64,000 bases of DNA, taken from positions 248,001 to 312,000 of the forward strand of contig NZ_JACVOR010000002.1 in assembly GCF_018882295.1 (NCBI RefSeq), read 5' to 3'. The position numbers were made by a program, and so were the translations under genes. A model generated the notes under the pieces. The model was not told where the DNA came from, did no database searches, and saw nothing but the letters and a program-made list of their open reading frames with translations. Source of the DNA: Polynucleobacter sp. 80A-SIGWE. Its GTDB lineage: Bacteria > Pseudomonadota > Gammaproteobacteria > Burkholderiales > Burkholderiaceae. Shown piece by piece: positions 19,480 to 28,322 of the stretch; within the stretch, counting starts at the first letter, position 1; the number at the start of each line of letters is the position of its first letter.

Positions 19480-19518
19480 GATAAAATAGAAAAGTTACTC
19501 AAAAATAGAGAATTCAGC

Positions 19519-20268
19519 ATGAAAATCTTAGTAGCAGTAAAGCGTGTCGTTGATTACAACGTCAAAATTCGGGTGAAATCAGATAACTCTGGTGTCGATC
19601 TGGCAAACGTCAAAATGAGCATGAACCCATTTGATGAGATTGCAGTTGAGGAAGCAGTTCGACTAAAAGAAGCAGGTGTGGCAACTGAGGTAGTAGTTGT
19701 TTCTGCTGGCCCAACGCAATGTCAAGAAACCTTGCGTACTGCATTGGCGATTGGTGCAGATCGCGCCATCTTGGTAGAAACCGATGCTGAATTACAGCCT
19801 TTAGCAGTTGCAAAAATTCTCAAGGCGCTCTCTGAAAAAGAACAAGCGCAGATTGTGATCTTGGGCAAGCAGGCAATTGATGACGATAGCAATCAAACCG
19901 GCCAGATGTTGGCGAGCTTGATGGATATTCCACAAGCAACCTTTGCTTCCAAAGTGGTCGTTGCAGATGGTAAAGCGAGTGTTACTCGTGAGGTGGATGG
20001 TGGTTTAGAAACCATTGCGATTACTTTACCTGCAGTCATTACAACTGACTTGCGTTTGAATGAGCCACGTTATGTGACTTTGCCAAACATCATGAAAGCC
20101 AAGAAGAAGACTTTAGAAATCGTGAAGCCTGAAGAACTGGGTGTTGACATTGCTCCACGTCTTAAAACCCTCAAAGTAGAAGAGCCGCCAAAGCGCTCTG
20201 CTGGTGTGATGGTGGCTGATGTAGCGGCTTTGGTAGATAAACTTAAAAATGAAGCGAAGGTGATTTAA
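19519..20268 (+). CDS. etfB: Electron transfer flavoprotein subunit beta
   Basis: AMP-binding subunit of the ETF heterodimer, which takes electrons from acyl-CoA dehydrogenases and hands them to ETF-ubiquinone oxidoreductase. The start [20 protein letters not shown] is the family signature. [16 protein letters not shown] and [17 protein letters not shown] follow, and [10 protein letters not shown] near the end. 249 residues is exactly typical. etfA begins on the base after its stop. Confidence 0.97.
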   Translation: MKILVAVKRVVDYNVKIRVKSDNSGVDLANVKMSMNPFDEIAVEEAVRLKEAGVATEVVVVSAGPTQCQETLRTALAIGADRAILVETDAELQPLAVAKILKALSEKEQAQIVILGKQAIDDDSNQTGQMLASLMDIPQATFASKVVVADGKASVTREVDGGLETIAITLPAVITTDLRLNEPRYVTLPNIMKAKKKTLEIVKPEELGVDIAPRLKTLKVEEPPKRSAGVMVADVAALVDKLKNEAKVI

Positions 20269-21204
20269 ATGGCCGCACTCGTTATTGCTGAACACGATAA
20301 TCAATCCTTAAAGGCAGCTACGCTCAATGCGGTAGCGGTTGCTTTGCAGTGCTCCCCTGAGGTGGATGTATTGGTAGCTGGTAGCGGCGCTGATACCGCA
20401 GCTTCCGCCGCGGCCCAAATCGCTGGCGTGCGTAAAGTGATTCAAGTAGATGCCCCATCTTTGGCTGATCAACTTGCTGAGCCTTTGGCTGCACAGATTC
20501 TCTCTATTGCTAATGGCTACAGCCACATCCTGGCGCCAGCAACTGCTAATGGTAAGAACGTATTGCCACGCGTTGCCGCCAAGTTAGATGTAGCACAGCT
20601 ATCGGATATCACTAAGGTTGTCTCACCTGATACCTTTGAGCGTCCGATTTATGCGGGTAATGCGATTGCTACCGTGCAGTCTGGCGATCCAGTTAAGGTC
20701 ATTACGGTGCGTACTACTGGATTTGATCCAGTCGCTGCAAGCGGTGGATCAGCTGCAGTTGAAAAGCAAGCAGCTACTGAAGTTTCCGGTAAATCTTCTT
20801 TCGTGGGTCGTGAACTCACTAAGTCAGACCGTCCTGAGCTCACTGCTGCCAAGATTATCGTATCCGGTGGTCGTGGTTTAGGTTCTGGTGAGAAGTATCA
20901 AGAGATTGTTGTACCTTTGGCTGACAAGCTTGGTGCGGCACTTGGCGCATCACGTGCTGCAGTAGATGCTGGCTATGTTCCTAACGACTATCAGGTAGGT
21001 CAGACTGGCAAGATTGTTGCTCCACAGTTATATGTCGCAGTAGGTATCTCTGGTGCGATTCAGCATTTAGCGGGCATGAAAGACTCTAAGGTGATCGTAG
21101 CGATTAACAAAGATCCTGAAGCGCCAATCTTTAGTGTTGCTGATTACGGCTTGGTTGCGGATTTAAATACCGCCGTTCCTGAACTGACTAACTTACTCGG
21201 TTAA
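20269..21204 (+). CDS. etfA: Electron transfer flavoprotein subunit alpha
   Basis: FAD-binding subunit of ETF, 311 residues. The C-terminal FAD domain shows [51 protein letters not shown] and [16 protein letters not shown], all classical. It is directly adjacent to etfB with no gap and 53 bp before an acyl-CoA dehydrogenase, so electron donor and acceptor are encoded together. Confidence 0.97.
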   Translation: MAALVIAEHDNQSLKAATLNAVAVALQCSPEVDVLVAGSGADTAASAAAQIAGVRKVIQVDAPSLADQLAEPLAAQILSIANGYSHILAPATANGKNVLPRVAAKLDVAQLSDITKVVSPDTFERPIYAGNAIATVQSGDPVKVITVRTTGFDPVAASGGSAAVEKQAATEVSGKSSFVGRELTKSDRPELTAAKIIVSGGRGLGSGEKYQEIVVPLADKLGAALGASRAAVDAGYVPNDYQVGQTGKIVAPQLYVAVGISGAIQHLAGMKDSKVIVAINKDPEAPIFSVADYGLVADLNTAVPELTNLLG

Positions 21205-21257
21205 GGCGATTCGAGATATTTTTTAACTATCTTTACCTCTGATTTATAGGAATACTT

Positions 21258-23045
21258 ATGCCGTATGTAGCCCCAGTAAAAGACATGCTATTTGTGATGA
21301 ACGAACTAGCGGGGCTATCTGAGGTTGTTTCTTATCCCTCCTACGCTGAGGCCGGTGCTGATGTTGATTTGGCCCCAGCGATTCTGGAGGAGTCTGCCAA
21401 ATTCAATCAAGACGTTGTAGCGCCTCTCAATTGGCCAGGTGATCAGCATCCCAGCTCATTAAAGGACGGTGTTGTCACTACTACCCCTGGGTTCAAAGAG
21501 GCCTTTGAGCAATTTGCTGCGGCAGGTTGGCAGGGTGTCGTGCACCCTGCAGAGTTTGGTGGTCAAGGCTTGCCTAAGCTGATTGCCACCGCCTGCTTTG
21601 AGATGGTGCATTCAGCTAGCTTGTCGTTCGCCTTATGTCCGATGCTGACCGATGGTGCGATTGAGGCTTTATTAACTGCAGCAAGCCCTGAGTTACAAGA
21701 GCGCTATGTGCCTAAGATGATCTCTGGGGAGTGGACTGGATCCATGTGCCTCACTGAGCCTCAAGCAGGCTCCGATTTATCGATGGTTCGTTCTCGCGCC
21801 GTACCCGACGTTAATGGCACATACAAAATTTTTGGTACCAAGATCTATATCACCTATGGTGAGCACGACATGGCAAAGAATATTGTCCATCTCGTATTGG
21901 CTAGAACACCAGATGCGCCAGAGGGTGTGAAGGGCATCTCTTTATTTGTAGTGCCGAAGTTCTTGGTGAATGCGGATGGTTCACTGGGTGAGCGTAATGA
22001 TGTTCATTGTGTCTCGATCGAGCACAAGCTTGGCATCAAGGCCAGCCCAACTGCAGTCTTGCAGTTTGGTGATCATGGTGGCGCAGTCGGCTACTTAGTT
22101 GGCGAAGAAAATCGTGGCCTTGAATACATGTTCGTCATGATGAACGCCGCTCGCTTTGCAGTTGGTATGCAAGGTATTGCAGTTGCAGAGCGTGCATATC
22201 AAAAGGCAGTGCAGTATGCCAAGGACCGAGTTCAGAGTCGCGATCTGACGGGCTCTCCAGGCCCTGTAGCAATTATTCATCAGCCCGATGTGAAGCGCTT
22301 GCTGATGACTATGCGTGGCTACATTGAAGCATCTAGAGCTTTGGCGTATTACGCCGCAGCTGCATATGATGCGCAGCATGCATCCCCTGATGAGGCGGCT
22401 CGCAAGCAGAACCAAGCGGTATATGAATTTCTGGTTCCGATTGTGAAAGGTTTCTCAACTGAGATGTCGATTGAGGTTGCCAGTTTAGGTGTGCAGGTTC
22501 ACGGCGGCATGGGCTTCATTGAAGAGACTGGTGCAGCACAACACTATCGTGATGCTCGTATTCTGACAATCTATGAAGGCACCACAGCTATTCAGGCAAA
22601 TGATCTGATCGGTAGAAAAACAGTGCGTGATGGTGGCGCAACTGCAAAGCTATTCTCAGAAAAAATCCAGCAAACTGAAAAAGATCTCGCAAGCAGCGGT
22701 ACCGCAGATGCAAAAGCAGTGTTGAAGCAATTAACTTCAGCGCGTGAAGCATTTGAAGCTTCGGTGGCTTACATTGTGGCGAATGCCAAAACGGATATCA
22801 AAGCAGTCTATGCAGGTAGTTTTGCATACTTGCGTTTATGTGGTTTGGTATTGGGTGCCTGGCAAATGGCACGCGCTTTATTGGCTGCGCAAGAGTTACG
22901 TGCCGGTGATCCGAATTTCTATGATGCCAAGATTGCTACTGCTCGCTTCTTTGCGGAAAATCTATTGCCACAATCGCAAGCTCTCGCAACATCGATCTTA
23001 GAGAGCGGTCATTCCACTAATGCACTAACGGCGGAGCAGTTTTAA
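21258..23045 (+). CDS. Acyl-CoA dehydrogenase with C-terminal extension
   Basis: FAD-dependent dehydrogenase introducing the alpha-beta double bond in acyl-CoA esters. The 595 residues are longer than the classical 380-residue form. After an N-terminal segment come the CLTEPQAGSDLS motif near residue 165, the IYITYGEHDM strand and QVHGGMGFIEETGAAQHYRDARI, with the catalytic glutamate in YEGTTAIQANDLIGRK near 450. About 130 residues of extra C-terminal helices follow, as in the DmdC/FadE-like long family. It follows etfBA and probably uses that ETF. A Shine-Dalgarno GGAA is seen before the ATG. Confidence 0.92.
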   Translation: MPYVAPVKDMLFVMNELAGLSEVVSYPSYAEAGADVDLAPAILEESAKFNQDVVAPLNWPGDQHPSSLKDGVVTTTPGFKEAFEQFAAAGWQGVVHPAEFGGQGLPKLIATACFEMVHSASLSFALCPMLTDGAIEALLTAASPELQERYVPKMISGEWTGSMCLTEPQAGSDLSMVRSRAVPDVNGTYKIFGTKIYITYGEHDMAKNIVHLVLARTPDAPEGVKGISLFVVPKFLVNADGSLGERNDVHCVSIEHKLGIKASPTAVLQFGDHGGAVGYLVGEENRGLEYMFVMMNAARFAVGMQGIAVAERAYQKAVQYAKDRVQSRDLTGSPGPVAIIHQPDVKRLLMTMRGYIEASRALAYYAAAAYDAQHASPDEAARKQNQAVYEFLVPIVKGFSTEMSIEVASLGVQVHGGMGFIEETGAAQHYRDARILTIYEGTTAIQANDLIGRKTVRDGGATAKLFSEKIQQTEKDLASSGTADAKAVLKQLTSAREAFEASVAYIVANAKTDIKAVYAGSFAYLRLCGLVLGAWQMARALLAAQELRAGDPNFYDAKIATARFFAENLLPQSQALATSILESGHSTNALTAEQF

Positions 23046-23072
23046 GGTTTAAAAAATTGCCACCGCCATTAA

Positions 23073-23101
23073 AAAGCTATCCGCATTACTGGGATAGCTT
23101 T
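23073..23101. terminator. Bidirectional terminator between acyl-CoA dehydrogenase and a membrane-protein gene
   Basis: AAAGCTATCC (23073-23082) and GGATAGCTTT (23092-23101) form a perfect 10-bp stem with a 9-nt loop. On the minus strand five T follow. The second arm on the plus strand and the loop contain the last codons and stop of the minus-strand gene. Confidence 0.8.
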
Positions 23102-23532
23102 CTTGCTTCTTGGAGTTGAGAAATGAAGAATTGTTCAAATGCAATTGCCAAGAAGGTCATCATGACGCCTGCACCAAAGACCAAAGAAAAAATCACTGTC
23201 AGCACAACTGGCCAACCAGATTGAGTTGCTCGGCTAGGCTCTAAACCCGGATTAAATTGGGCATCCCATTTTTCATCGGCGCGTAAGCCATAAGCGATGG
23301 TGGTTAACCAGCTTGCCTCAAGGGTGATGAAGCCGAAGGTGATGAGAACCCAACCTGGTGCAGAGTGGAAGTGCGTATCTTTAAGAATCAACCAGCCGGC
23401 GATTCCGCCAATAAATGAAAATAGTTGAGCCCATCCCCAGAAGGATTTAAATCCTTGCAAATAAAAACAGTTCAAACCAGTCCCGGGAAAAAATAATCCG
23501 AGTGAGCAGAATAGGAGTTTGTATTTTTTCAT
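23086..23532 (-). CDS. Small TM2-like membrane protein of unknown function
   Basis: 148 residues, with four hydrophobic segments (about 5-25, 33-50, 59-80, 105-130). The N-terminal GLFFPGTGLNCFYLQGFKSFWGWAQL resembles the TM2-domain pattern, a hydrophobic glycine-rich turn before a second helix. I do not recognise a specific family or reaction. It lies in the same orientation as the META lipoprotein 36 bp upstream and may share its transcript. Its last codons form part of a terminator stem. Confidence 0.7.
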   Translation of the reverse strand: MKKYKLLFCSLGLFFPGTGLNCFYLQGFKSFWGWAQLFSFIGGIAGWLILKDTHFHSAPGWVLITFGFITLEASWLTTIAYGLRADEKWDAQFNPGLEPSRATQSGWPVVLTVIFSLVFGAGVMMTFLAIAFEQFFISQLQEARKLSQ

Positions 23533-23568
23533 GCGGACTTTCAGTAATGTGCTTATCTAAGTATTGAG

Positions 23569-24093
23569 TTATTTTGCAGAATTATTTTTTTGCATGAAGC
23601 TTAAAACTTCACGATCTGCGCCAATCATCAGAAGTTGATCGCCGTTGCGCACAATCGAGCGGTAATCATTTAATTCATAGAGAAAGTCATTCTCTAGCTC
23701 CATTCTTTGTGGCGTGCAGGCCATCTTTGTAGCGGCAATTTGATCCAGCGTAAAGCCTCTGGCATCTTCAGTAATACGAGCTGTAAAGCGATTGCATCCT
23801 GTAGATCCACTCACACGCTCACCATTCGCATCAAAGATTATTTGGATTGGGTTGCTGTTGTCGCCCTGTGGAATTTGTCGGGCACGTACCTCACCTTTAG
23901 CATTGGGTGCGAGATTCCAGCGCACTAACTCCCATTTAGTGTTTCTGAATTCACTGCTTGGAGGGCTGGTTTTGGCATTGCAGGGCGGAATGACATTGGC
24001 GCAGGCGGTCAAAAAACCTAAGCCAAGGCAAGAAAGAACAAGAAAAAAGCGCTTTATAGGGCCTCTGGAGGGGCTAAAAATGGCAGTTTTCAT
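23569..24093 (-). CDS. META-domain lipoprotein
   Basis: 174 residues. A positively charged N-terminus and hydrophobic stretch end in the lipobox FLTAC, with Cys31 as the lipidation site. The rest is a META domain: KWELV near residue 53, SGSTGCNRFTARI near 94 and MACTPQRMELENDFLYEL near 123, where the paired cysteines match the family pattern. META/HslJ proteins are outer-membrane or periplasmic and linked to heat or antibiotic stress; the exact function is unclear. The gene is upstream of the TM2-like gene and divergent from rpsP. Confidence 0.85.
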   Translation of the reverse strand: MKTAIFSPSRGPIKRFFLVLSCLGLGFLTACANVIPPCNAKTSPPSSEFRNTKWELVRWNLAPNAKGEVRARQIPQGDNSNPIQIIFDANGERVSGSTGCNRFTARITEDARGFTLDQIAATKMACTPQRMELENDFLYELNDYRSIVRNGDQLLMIGADREVLSFMQKNNSAK

Positions 24094-24213
24094 AGCGGTA
24101 TTTCTGTAAGTTATTGTTTTTAATAATTATTTAATGAGCTACTGGGTTCTATTCTACTGTTGAAGCCAAAAGGGTGCCCGCTTAAATAGGTGGATCAAGT
24201 AGGGGTTTTCGTC

Positions 24214-24219
24214 TAGAAT
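24214..24219 (+). promoter_or_regulatory. Candidate -10 box for the rpsP operon
   Basis: TAGAAT, five of six bases matching TATAAT, lies 128 bp before rpsP within the 253-bp gap after the META gene. No convincing -35 is seen 17 bp upstream (TGGATC). The remaining gap is AT-rich with no gene. Confidence 0.35.
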
Positions 24220-24346
24220 ATGAGGTTTTCCGCTATACCGTGCATTTGTTTTGTTAATTTGCTCAGTTAGTTGGAGCCCAAGATTTTGTAGTAATTTCAT
24301 TGGGTTGTAATCAACCTGTTTTCATTTTAGATTTTAAGGAATAAGT

Positions 24347-24592
24347 ATGGTCGTCATTCGACTGGCACGCGGCGGTTCAAAGAAGCGCCCTTTTTATAGC
24401 ATCGTGGCTACAGACAAGCGCAATCGTCGCGACTCGAACTTTATCGAGCGTATTGGTTACTTCAATCCACAGGCAGCAGCGACAGAGCAAGCAATGCGTA
24501 TTGCTCAAGATCGTTTGACCTATTGGACTGGTGTTGGCGCGCAGATCTCTCCAACAGTAGTTCGTTTGATCAAAAACAATCCTGCGGTCTAA
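24347..24592 (+). CDS. rpsP: 30S ribosomal protein S16
   Basis: 81 residues starting [20 protein letters not shown], the S16 signature, with [15 protein letters not shown] following. S16 helps early 30S assembly. It opens the conserved rpsP-rimM-trmD-rplS cluster. AAGGA stands 8 nt before the ATG. Confidence 0.98.
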
Positions 24593-24636
24593 AGACTTCA
24601 AATCCAAAGACTTTTTCTTAGTGATGAAGTCTTTGG
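24591..24636 (+). promoter_or_regulatory. Two competing RNA stems between rpsP and rimM
   Basis: AAAGACTTCA (24591-24600) is the exact complement of TGAAGTCTTT (24625-24634), while CCAAAGACTT (24604-24613) is the exact complement of AAGTCTTTGG (24627-24636). The two 10-bp stems share one 3' arm and cannot form together. No T-run follows, so this does not look like a standard terminator. Confidence 0.5.
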
Positions 24637-24685
24637 TAGCAGAATTTACTTGTAGTGTTATTTGGGGAGTTGAGGTGGCTTCAAT

Positions 24686-25249
24686 ATGAATACACCTTCC
24701 CTAGATGATTTGATTGAGCTCGGTGCAGTTCAGGACGCTCAAGGCTTACAGGGTCAGATTAAGGTTCGCCCTCATTCTTCCGATCCCGTAGCACTCTTAT
24801 CTAGCAAAGAACTTTGGTTATCTCTCATTCCTCGACGGAGTGCGGGTGTTGCTGCGTCTCATGAGCAGGCTTCATTAAAGCTGTACAAGGTGAAGCAGGC
24901 CAAGATGCATAGCGGTACTGTAGTGATTGCTTTAGATGGCATAACTGATCGTGACCAGGCTGAGGCTTTAAAAGGCGCTCGCATCTTAGTTGCTCGTGAA
25001 GTATTTCCAAAAGCAGAGAGCGATAGTTATTACTGGGTTGATCTGATTGGTTGCAAGGCAATTAATCTTCAAGGCGCAAGTCTTGGTGAGGTAATTGACA
25101 TCAACGATAACGGCGCCCACGGAATCATTGCCCTTGGCGATCCAGAAACCAAAACAGTAAAACAGTTGGTACCTTTCGTAAAAGAAGCGGTGCAAAACGT
25201 CGACTTGCCGAACAGGCTCATTACTTTAGATTGGCAAGCCGACTGGTAG
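24686..25249 (+). CDS. rimM: Ribosome maturation factor RimM
   Basis: Binds S19 and helps process 16S rRNA in the 30S head. 187 residues: an N-terminal RimM domain (about 9-105, with GAVQDAQGLQGQIKVRPHS) and a C-terminal PRC-barrel-like domain (about 110-185, YYWVDLIGCKAIN and LVPFVKEAVQNVDLPNRLITLDW). The start ATG at 24686 has GAGGTGG 10 nt before it. It is in its standard place between rpsP and trmD. Confidence 0.95.
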   Translation: MNTPSLDDLIELGAVQDAQGLQGQIKVRPHSSDPVALLSSKELWLSLIPRRSAGVAASHEQASLKLYKVKQAKMHSGTVVIALDGITDRDQAEALKGARILVAREVFPKAESDSYYWVDLIGCKAINLQGASLGEVIDINDNGAHGIIALGDPETKTVKQLVPFVKEAVQNVDLPNRLITLDWQADW

Positions 25250-25292
25250 TTGGCGCTAAATGCAAAACAGTAATTGATCTTCTATTTCCAAT

Positions 25293-26039
25293 ATGCGCTT
25301 TGATGTAGTCACCTTATTTCCTGAAATGTTCCCTGCTTTAACGCAGTGGGGTATTACTGGGCGCGCTTGTGAGCAGGGTCTTGCCAGTGTCAATCTCTGG
25401 AATCCCCGTGACTATTGTTCTGATCCCCGTAAGACTGTGGATGATCGCGCCTATGGCGGTGGCCCTGGTATGGTCATGATGGCAAAACCATTGGAAGACA
25501 CGATATCCGCTGTTAAAGCAGCACATCAATCTCAAAATGTCGCTTCTGGGCCAATTTGTCTCCTGGCACCTCAAGGGGAGATCTTTTCCCAGAAGATAGC
25601 GACAGATATACTCAATTACGGTAATTTAACCTTTATTTGTGGTCGATATGAGGCTGTTGACCAGCGTTTTATTGATCGAAACGTCGATTTACAGCTTTCT
25701 ATGGGCGATTTTGTGGTTTCCGGCGGGGAATTGCCTGCTATGACCATGATGGATGCAGTTATTCGCCTCATCCCAGGGGCCTTAGGCGATGGAGAATCTG
25801 CCGTCCAAGATAGCTTTATTAATGGTCTTTTGGACTATCCGCACTACACCCGCCCTGAAATATATGAAAATTTATCTGTTCCGGACGTGCTTTTGGGCGG
25901 ACATCACGCTAAAATAGCGGATTGGCGTCGGCAGAAGTCTTTAGAGCTGACGCTAAGGCTTAGACCTGATTTAATTAAATCAGCAAGAGCTACTGGGTTG
26001 CTAAGTAAAGAAGATGAGCAATTTCTTCGAACGCTGTAA
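25293..26039 (+). CDS. trmD: tRNA (guanine-37-N1)-methyltransferase
   Basis: SPOUT methyltransferase that makes m1G37 to prevent frameshifting. 248 residues starting [16 protein letters not shown]. The knot region reads [14 protein letters not shown] and [15 protein letters not shown], and the C-terminal [24 protein letters not shown] is the conserved substrate segment. The length is normal. It lies 43 bp after rimM and 126 bp before rplS. Confidence 0.97.
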   Translation: MRFDVVTLFPEMFPALTQWGITGRACEQGLASVNLWNPRDYCSDPRKTVDDRAYGGGPGMVMMAKPLEDTISAVKAAHQSQNVASGPICLLAPQGEIFSQKIATDILNYGNLTFICGRYEAVDQRFIDRNVDLQLSMGDFVVSGGELPAMTMMDAVIRLIPGALGDGESAVQDSFINGLLDYPHYTRPEIYENLSVPDVLLGGHHAKIADWRRQKSLELTLRLRPDLIKSARATGLLSKEDEQFLRTL

Positions 26040-26165
26040 GTAATTATGGTTTTGAATGAAGTGTTTGTGTTTTGATTTAGTGAAATGGTTTTAACTGCAT
26101 CCTCTGTCTGGTCCGTTGATGAAAGTCTCGGGATTAAACGCTGACAAGATGTTTAAGGATTAATA

Positions 26166-26564
26166 ATGAATTTGATCGAAAAAATTGAGCAAGAAGAAAT
26201 TGCTCGCTTAAGTGCTAACAAAGTACTTCCTACTTTCGCTCCTGGCGACACAGTAGTTGTTGGCGTAAACGTAGTTGAAGGTACACGTAAGCGTACCCAG
26301 GCCTTTGAAGGCGTTGTGATTGCTAAGCGCAATCGCGGACTGAATTCAAGCTTTATCGTTCGTAAGATTTCATCTGGCGAAGGTGTAGAGCGTACATTCC
26401 AAACTTACTCACCATTGATCGCTAGCATTGAAGTGAAGCGTCGCGGTGATGTACGTCGTGCCAAGTTGTACTACTTGCGCGATCGTTCAGGTAAGTCTGC
26501 ACGTATTAAAGAAAAACTTCCTGCACGCAAAGTTAAAGCAGTTGCTGAGACTGTAGCGGAATAA
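26166..26564 (+). CDS. rplS: 50S ribosomal protein L19
   Basis: 132 residues. The L19 signatures [33 protein letters not shown] (here quoted only in part: [13 protein letters not shown]) and [10 protein letters not shown] are present, with [15 protein letters not shown] near the end. L19 sits at the 30S-50S interface. It has an AAGGA Shine-Dalgarno and is followed by an intrinsic terminator that ends the rpsP cluster. Confidence 0.98.
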   Translation: MNLIEKIEQEEIARLSANKVLPTFAPGDTVVVGVNVVEGTRKRTQAFEGVVIAKRNRGLNSSFIVRKISSGEGVERTFQTYSPLIASIEVKRRGDVRRAKLYYLRDRSGKSARIKEKLPARKVKAVAETVAE

Positions 26565-26585
26565 GGTTTGCTTTAATCCAAAAAG

Positions 26586-26609
26586 AAGGCGGCCTAGGTC
26601 GCCTTTTTT
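26586..26609 (+). terminator. Intrinsic terminator after rplS
   Basis: AAGGCGGC and GTCGCCTT pair (with one G-U) around CTAG, and a run of six T ends at 26609. It is 22 bp after the rplS stop. Confidence 0.85.
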
Positions 26610-26616
26610 ATTGCCC

Positions 26617-26622
26617 TAAAAT
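26617..26622 (+). promoter_or_regulatory. Candidate -10 box placing transcription start at the NUDIX gene ATG
   Basis: TAAAAT (5/6 to TATAAT) ends 6 nt before the ATG at 26629, directly after the rplS terminator. The intervening aagcta has no Shine-Dalgarno. A good -35 is not seen (CTAGGT region overlaps the terminator). Confidence 0.4.
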
Positions 26623-26628
26623 AAGCTA

Positions 26629-27366
26629 ATGACTCAGAATCAGAAACCCCAAGAGCAAAAATTGAGTGCAGCCACTCCATTGAGCTTTGATGCGCAGGCG
26701 ATTCCGATTCATGGAGTATGCGCAGATCAACCCAGGGTAGCTGACCATCATTTGCATCCAGAGAATCTAAAGAGTCGTTTTCTAAGTCCTCCCGATTGGC
26801 AGCCAGAGATCACGGATGAGAATCGACAGGTTATTGCAGCAGGCATTATTCAAAGCCGCCAAGCCGCTGGAAAAATAACTCAGGCAGCAGTGCTCATCCC
26901 TTTACTGTTGAAAGCCGATGGACTGTCAGTGCTGCTAACCCAAAGGACCGATCATTTACACGACCATGCTGGTCAAATTAGCTTTCCGGGTGGGCGTATG
27001 GATCCAGGCGATTCCAGTCCCAATGACACCGCTTTGCGAGAAAGCGAAGAGGAAATTGGCTTGGATCGGCAGGGGGTGGAGATCATTGGCCATTTGCCTC
27101 AATATTTAACGGTTTCGGGCTATAGTGTGACGCCAGTTGTGGGATTGGTAAAACCTCAGGCAGAATATGCCTTAGATGCCTTTGAAGTCGCAGATGTTTT
27201 TGAAGTGCCTTTACATTTTTTAATGGACCCTGCAAATCATCAAGTACGAGTCTGGGAGAGTGATCAGGGTAGTCGTCGGTTTTATTCAATGCCCTATGAA
27301 AATCGTTTTATCTGGGGTGCTACTGCTGGTATGTTGCGTAACCTTTATCATTTATTAAAAGTATGA
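26629..27366 (+). CDS. NUDIX hydrolase, coenzyme A pyrophosphatase type
   Basis: 245 residues. The NUDIX box is GGRMDPGDSSPNDTALRESEEEIG (positions about 122-145; key residues the G, the ten-residue-distant REsEEeiG glutamates). The preceding LTQRTDHLHDHAGQISFPGG contains the UPF0035 pattern that marks CoA pyrophosphatases (NudL/YeaB), which cut CoA to 3',5'-ADP and phosphopantetheine. No Shine-Dalgarno is visible. The stop overlaps the next gene's start by 4 nt. Confidence 0.85.
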   Translation: MTQNQKPQEQKLSAATPLSFDAQAIPIHGVCADQPRVADHHLHPENLKSRFLSPPDWQPEITDENRQVIAAGIIQSRQAAGKITQAAVLIPLLLKADGLSVLLTQRTDHLHDHAGQISFPGGRMDPGDSSPNDTALRESEEEIGLDRQGVEIIGHLPQYLTVSGYSVTPVVGLVKPQAEYALDAFEVADVFEVPLHFLMDPANHQVRVWESDQGSRRFYSMPYENRFIWGATAGMLRNLYHLLKV

Positions 27367-28322
27367 CTTTCTTTTCTATTCTCTTTGCCCTCATTGCTGA
27401 GCAATATCGCCCAGTAACTTCGACCCATTGGATCGCGCGCATGAGCGCTCGCTGGTTAGATTGGGTCGCCGGTGAATTCGGTGGTAAGACCGAAGAAGGT
27501 GCGAGCCCAGTGGGTGCTCGTATGGCGTGCTTGGTAGCTTTCATTCTGCCAACATTTTTAGTATTTGTACTCTATGTTGTGTTCATGGTGACCTTCCCAA
27601 TTTTGGGATTCTTGTGGAACGTATTAATTGCGTATTTATTTTTTGGCTTTCGCCAATTTAGTCACTCCTTCACATTGGTCCATGAGGCGATTGCAAATCA
27701 TGATTTGCCAGCGGCGCGTGCGGCTCTGGCTGAGTGGTATGGCCCTGAATTAGATGCATCCAATCTCACAGAGACTGAAGTAATTTCTCTTGCACTAGAG
27801 CGCGCCATCATTGGTTCTCATCACCATGTATTTGGTGTGCTGTTTTGGTTCTTAATGCCAATGGGTCCAGCGGGCGTGGTCTTATATCGCCTGGCTGATA
27901 CAGCTGCTCAGCGCTGGTCAGAAAAGGGCGATTTCAATTTAAGTGAAGCAGCGCGTCATTTCTTCTACGTATTGGATTGGGTTCCTGCACGTATTACCGC
28001 GATGGGCTTTGCGATTGTGGGCAACTTTGAAGGCGCAGTCTATGCATGGCGTCACTTGACTGGTAAATGGTCTGACTCTTTATCAGCAGTGATCTTGGCA
28101 TCCGGTAGTGGTGCCCTGGGTGTTCGTTTGGGTGAGCCTATGAGCGAGCCTGATAGCGATGAAGCTTTGCGCATGGCTGAAGCTGGTGAGCCCGTTGTTT
28201 ACGAAGTAGGCCTTGAGCCGAATGAGCGCACGATGCGCTCTGCAATTGGTTTGGTGTGGCGCTTAGTTATCGCTTGGATGGCTTTATTGCTAATGCTGAC
28301 CATCGCTCTTTGGCTTGGCTAA
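27363..28322 (+). CDS. CobD/CbiB-like membrane protein
   Basis: 319 residues with several membrane segments (about 55-100, 160-180, 295-318). The middle contains EVISLALERAIIGSHHHVFGVLFWF and DWVPARITAMGFAIVGNFEGA, which match the CbiB/AmpE family where CbiB attaches aminopropanol to cobyric acid. No cobalamin genes lie near, and Burkholderiales commonly have this protein in the same place beside a NUDIX hydrolase and rsgA, so its job is probably different. The last 56 nt overlap the 3' end of rsgA on the other strand. Confidence 0.75.
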   Translation: MTFFSILFALIAEQYRPVTSTHWIARMSARWLDWVAGEFGGKTEEGASPVGARMACLVAFILPTFLVFVLYVVFMVTFPILGFLWNVLIAYLFFGFRQFSHSFTLVHEAIANHDLPAARAALAEWYGPELDASNLTETEVISLALERAIIGSHHHVFGVLFWFLMPMGPAGVVLYRLADTAAQRWSEKGDFNLSEAARHFFYVLDWVPARITAMGFAIVGNFEGAVYAWRHLTGKWSDSLSAVILASGSGALGVRLGEPMSEPDSDEALRMAEAGEPVVYEVGLEPNERTMRSAIGLVWRLVIAWMALLLMLTIALWLG

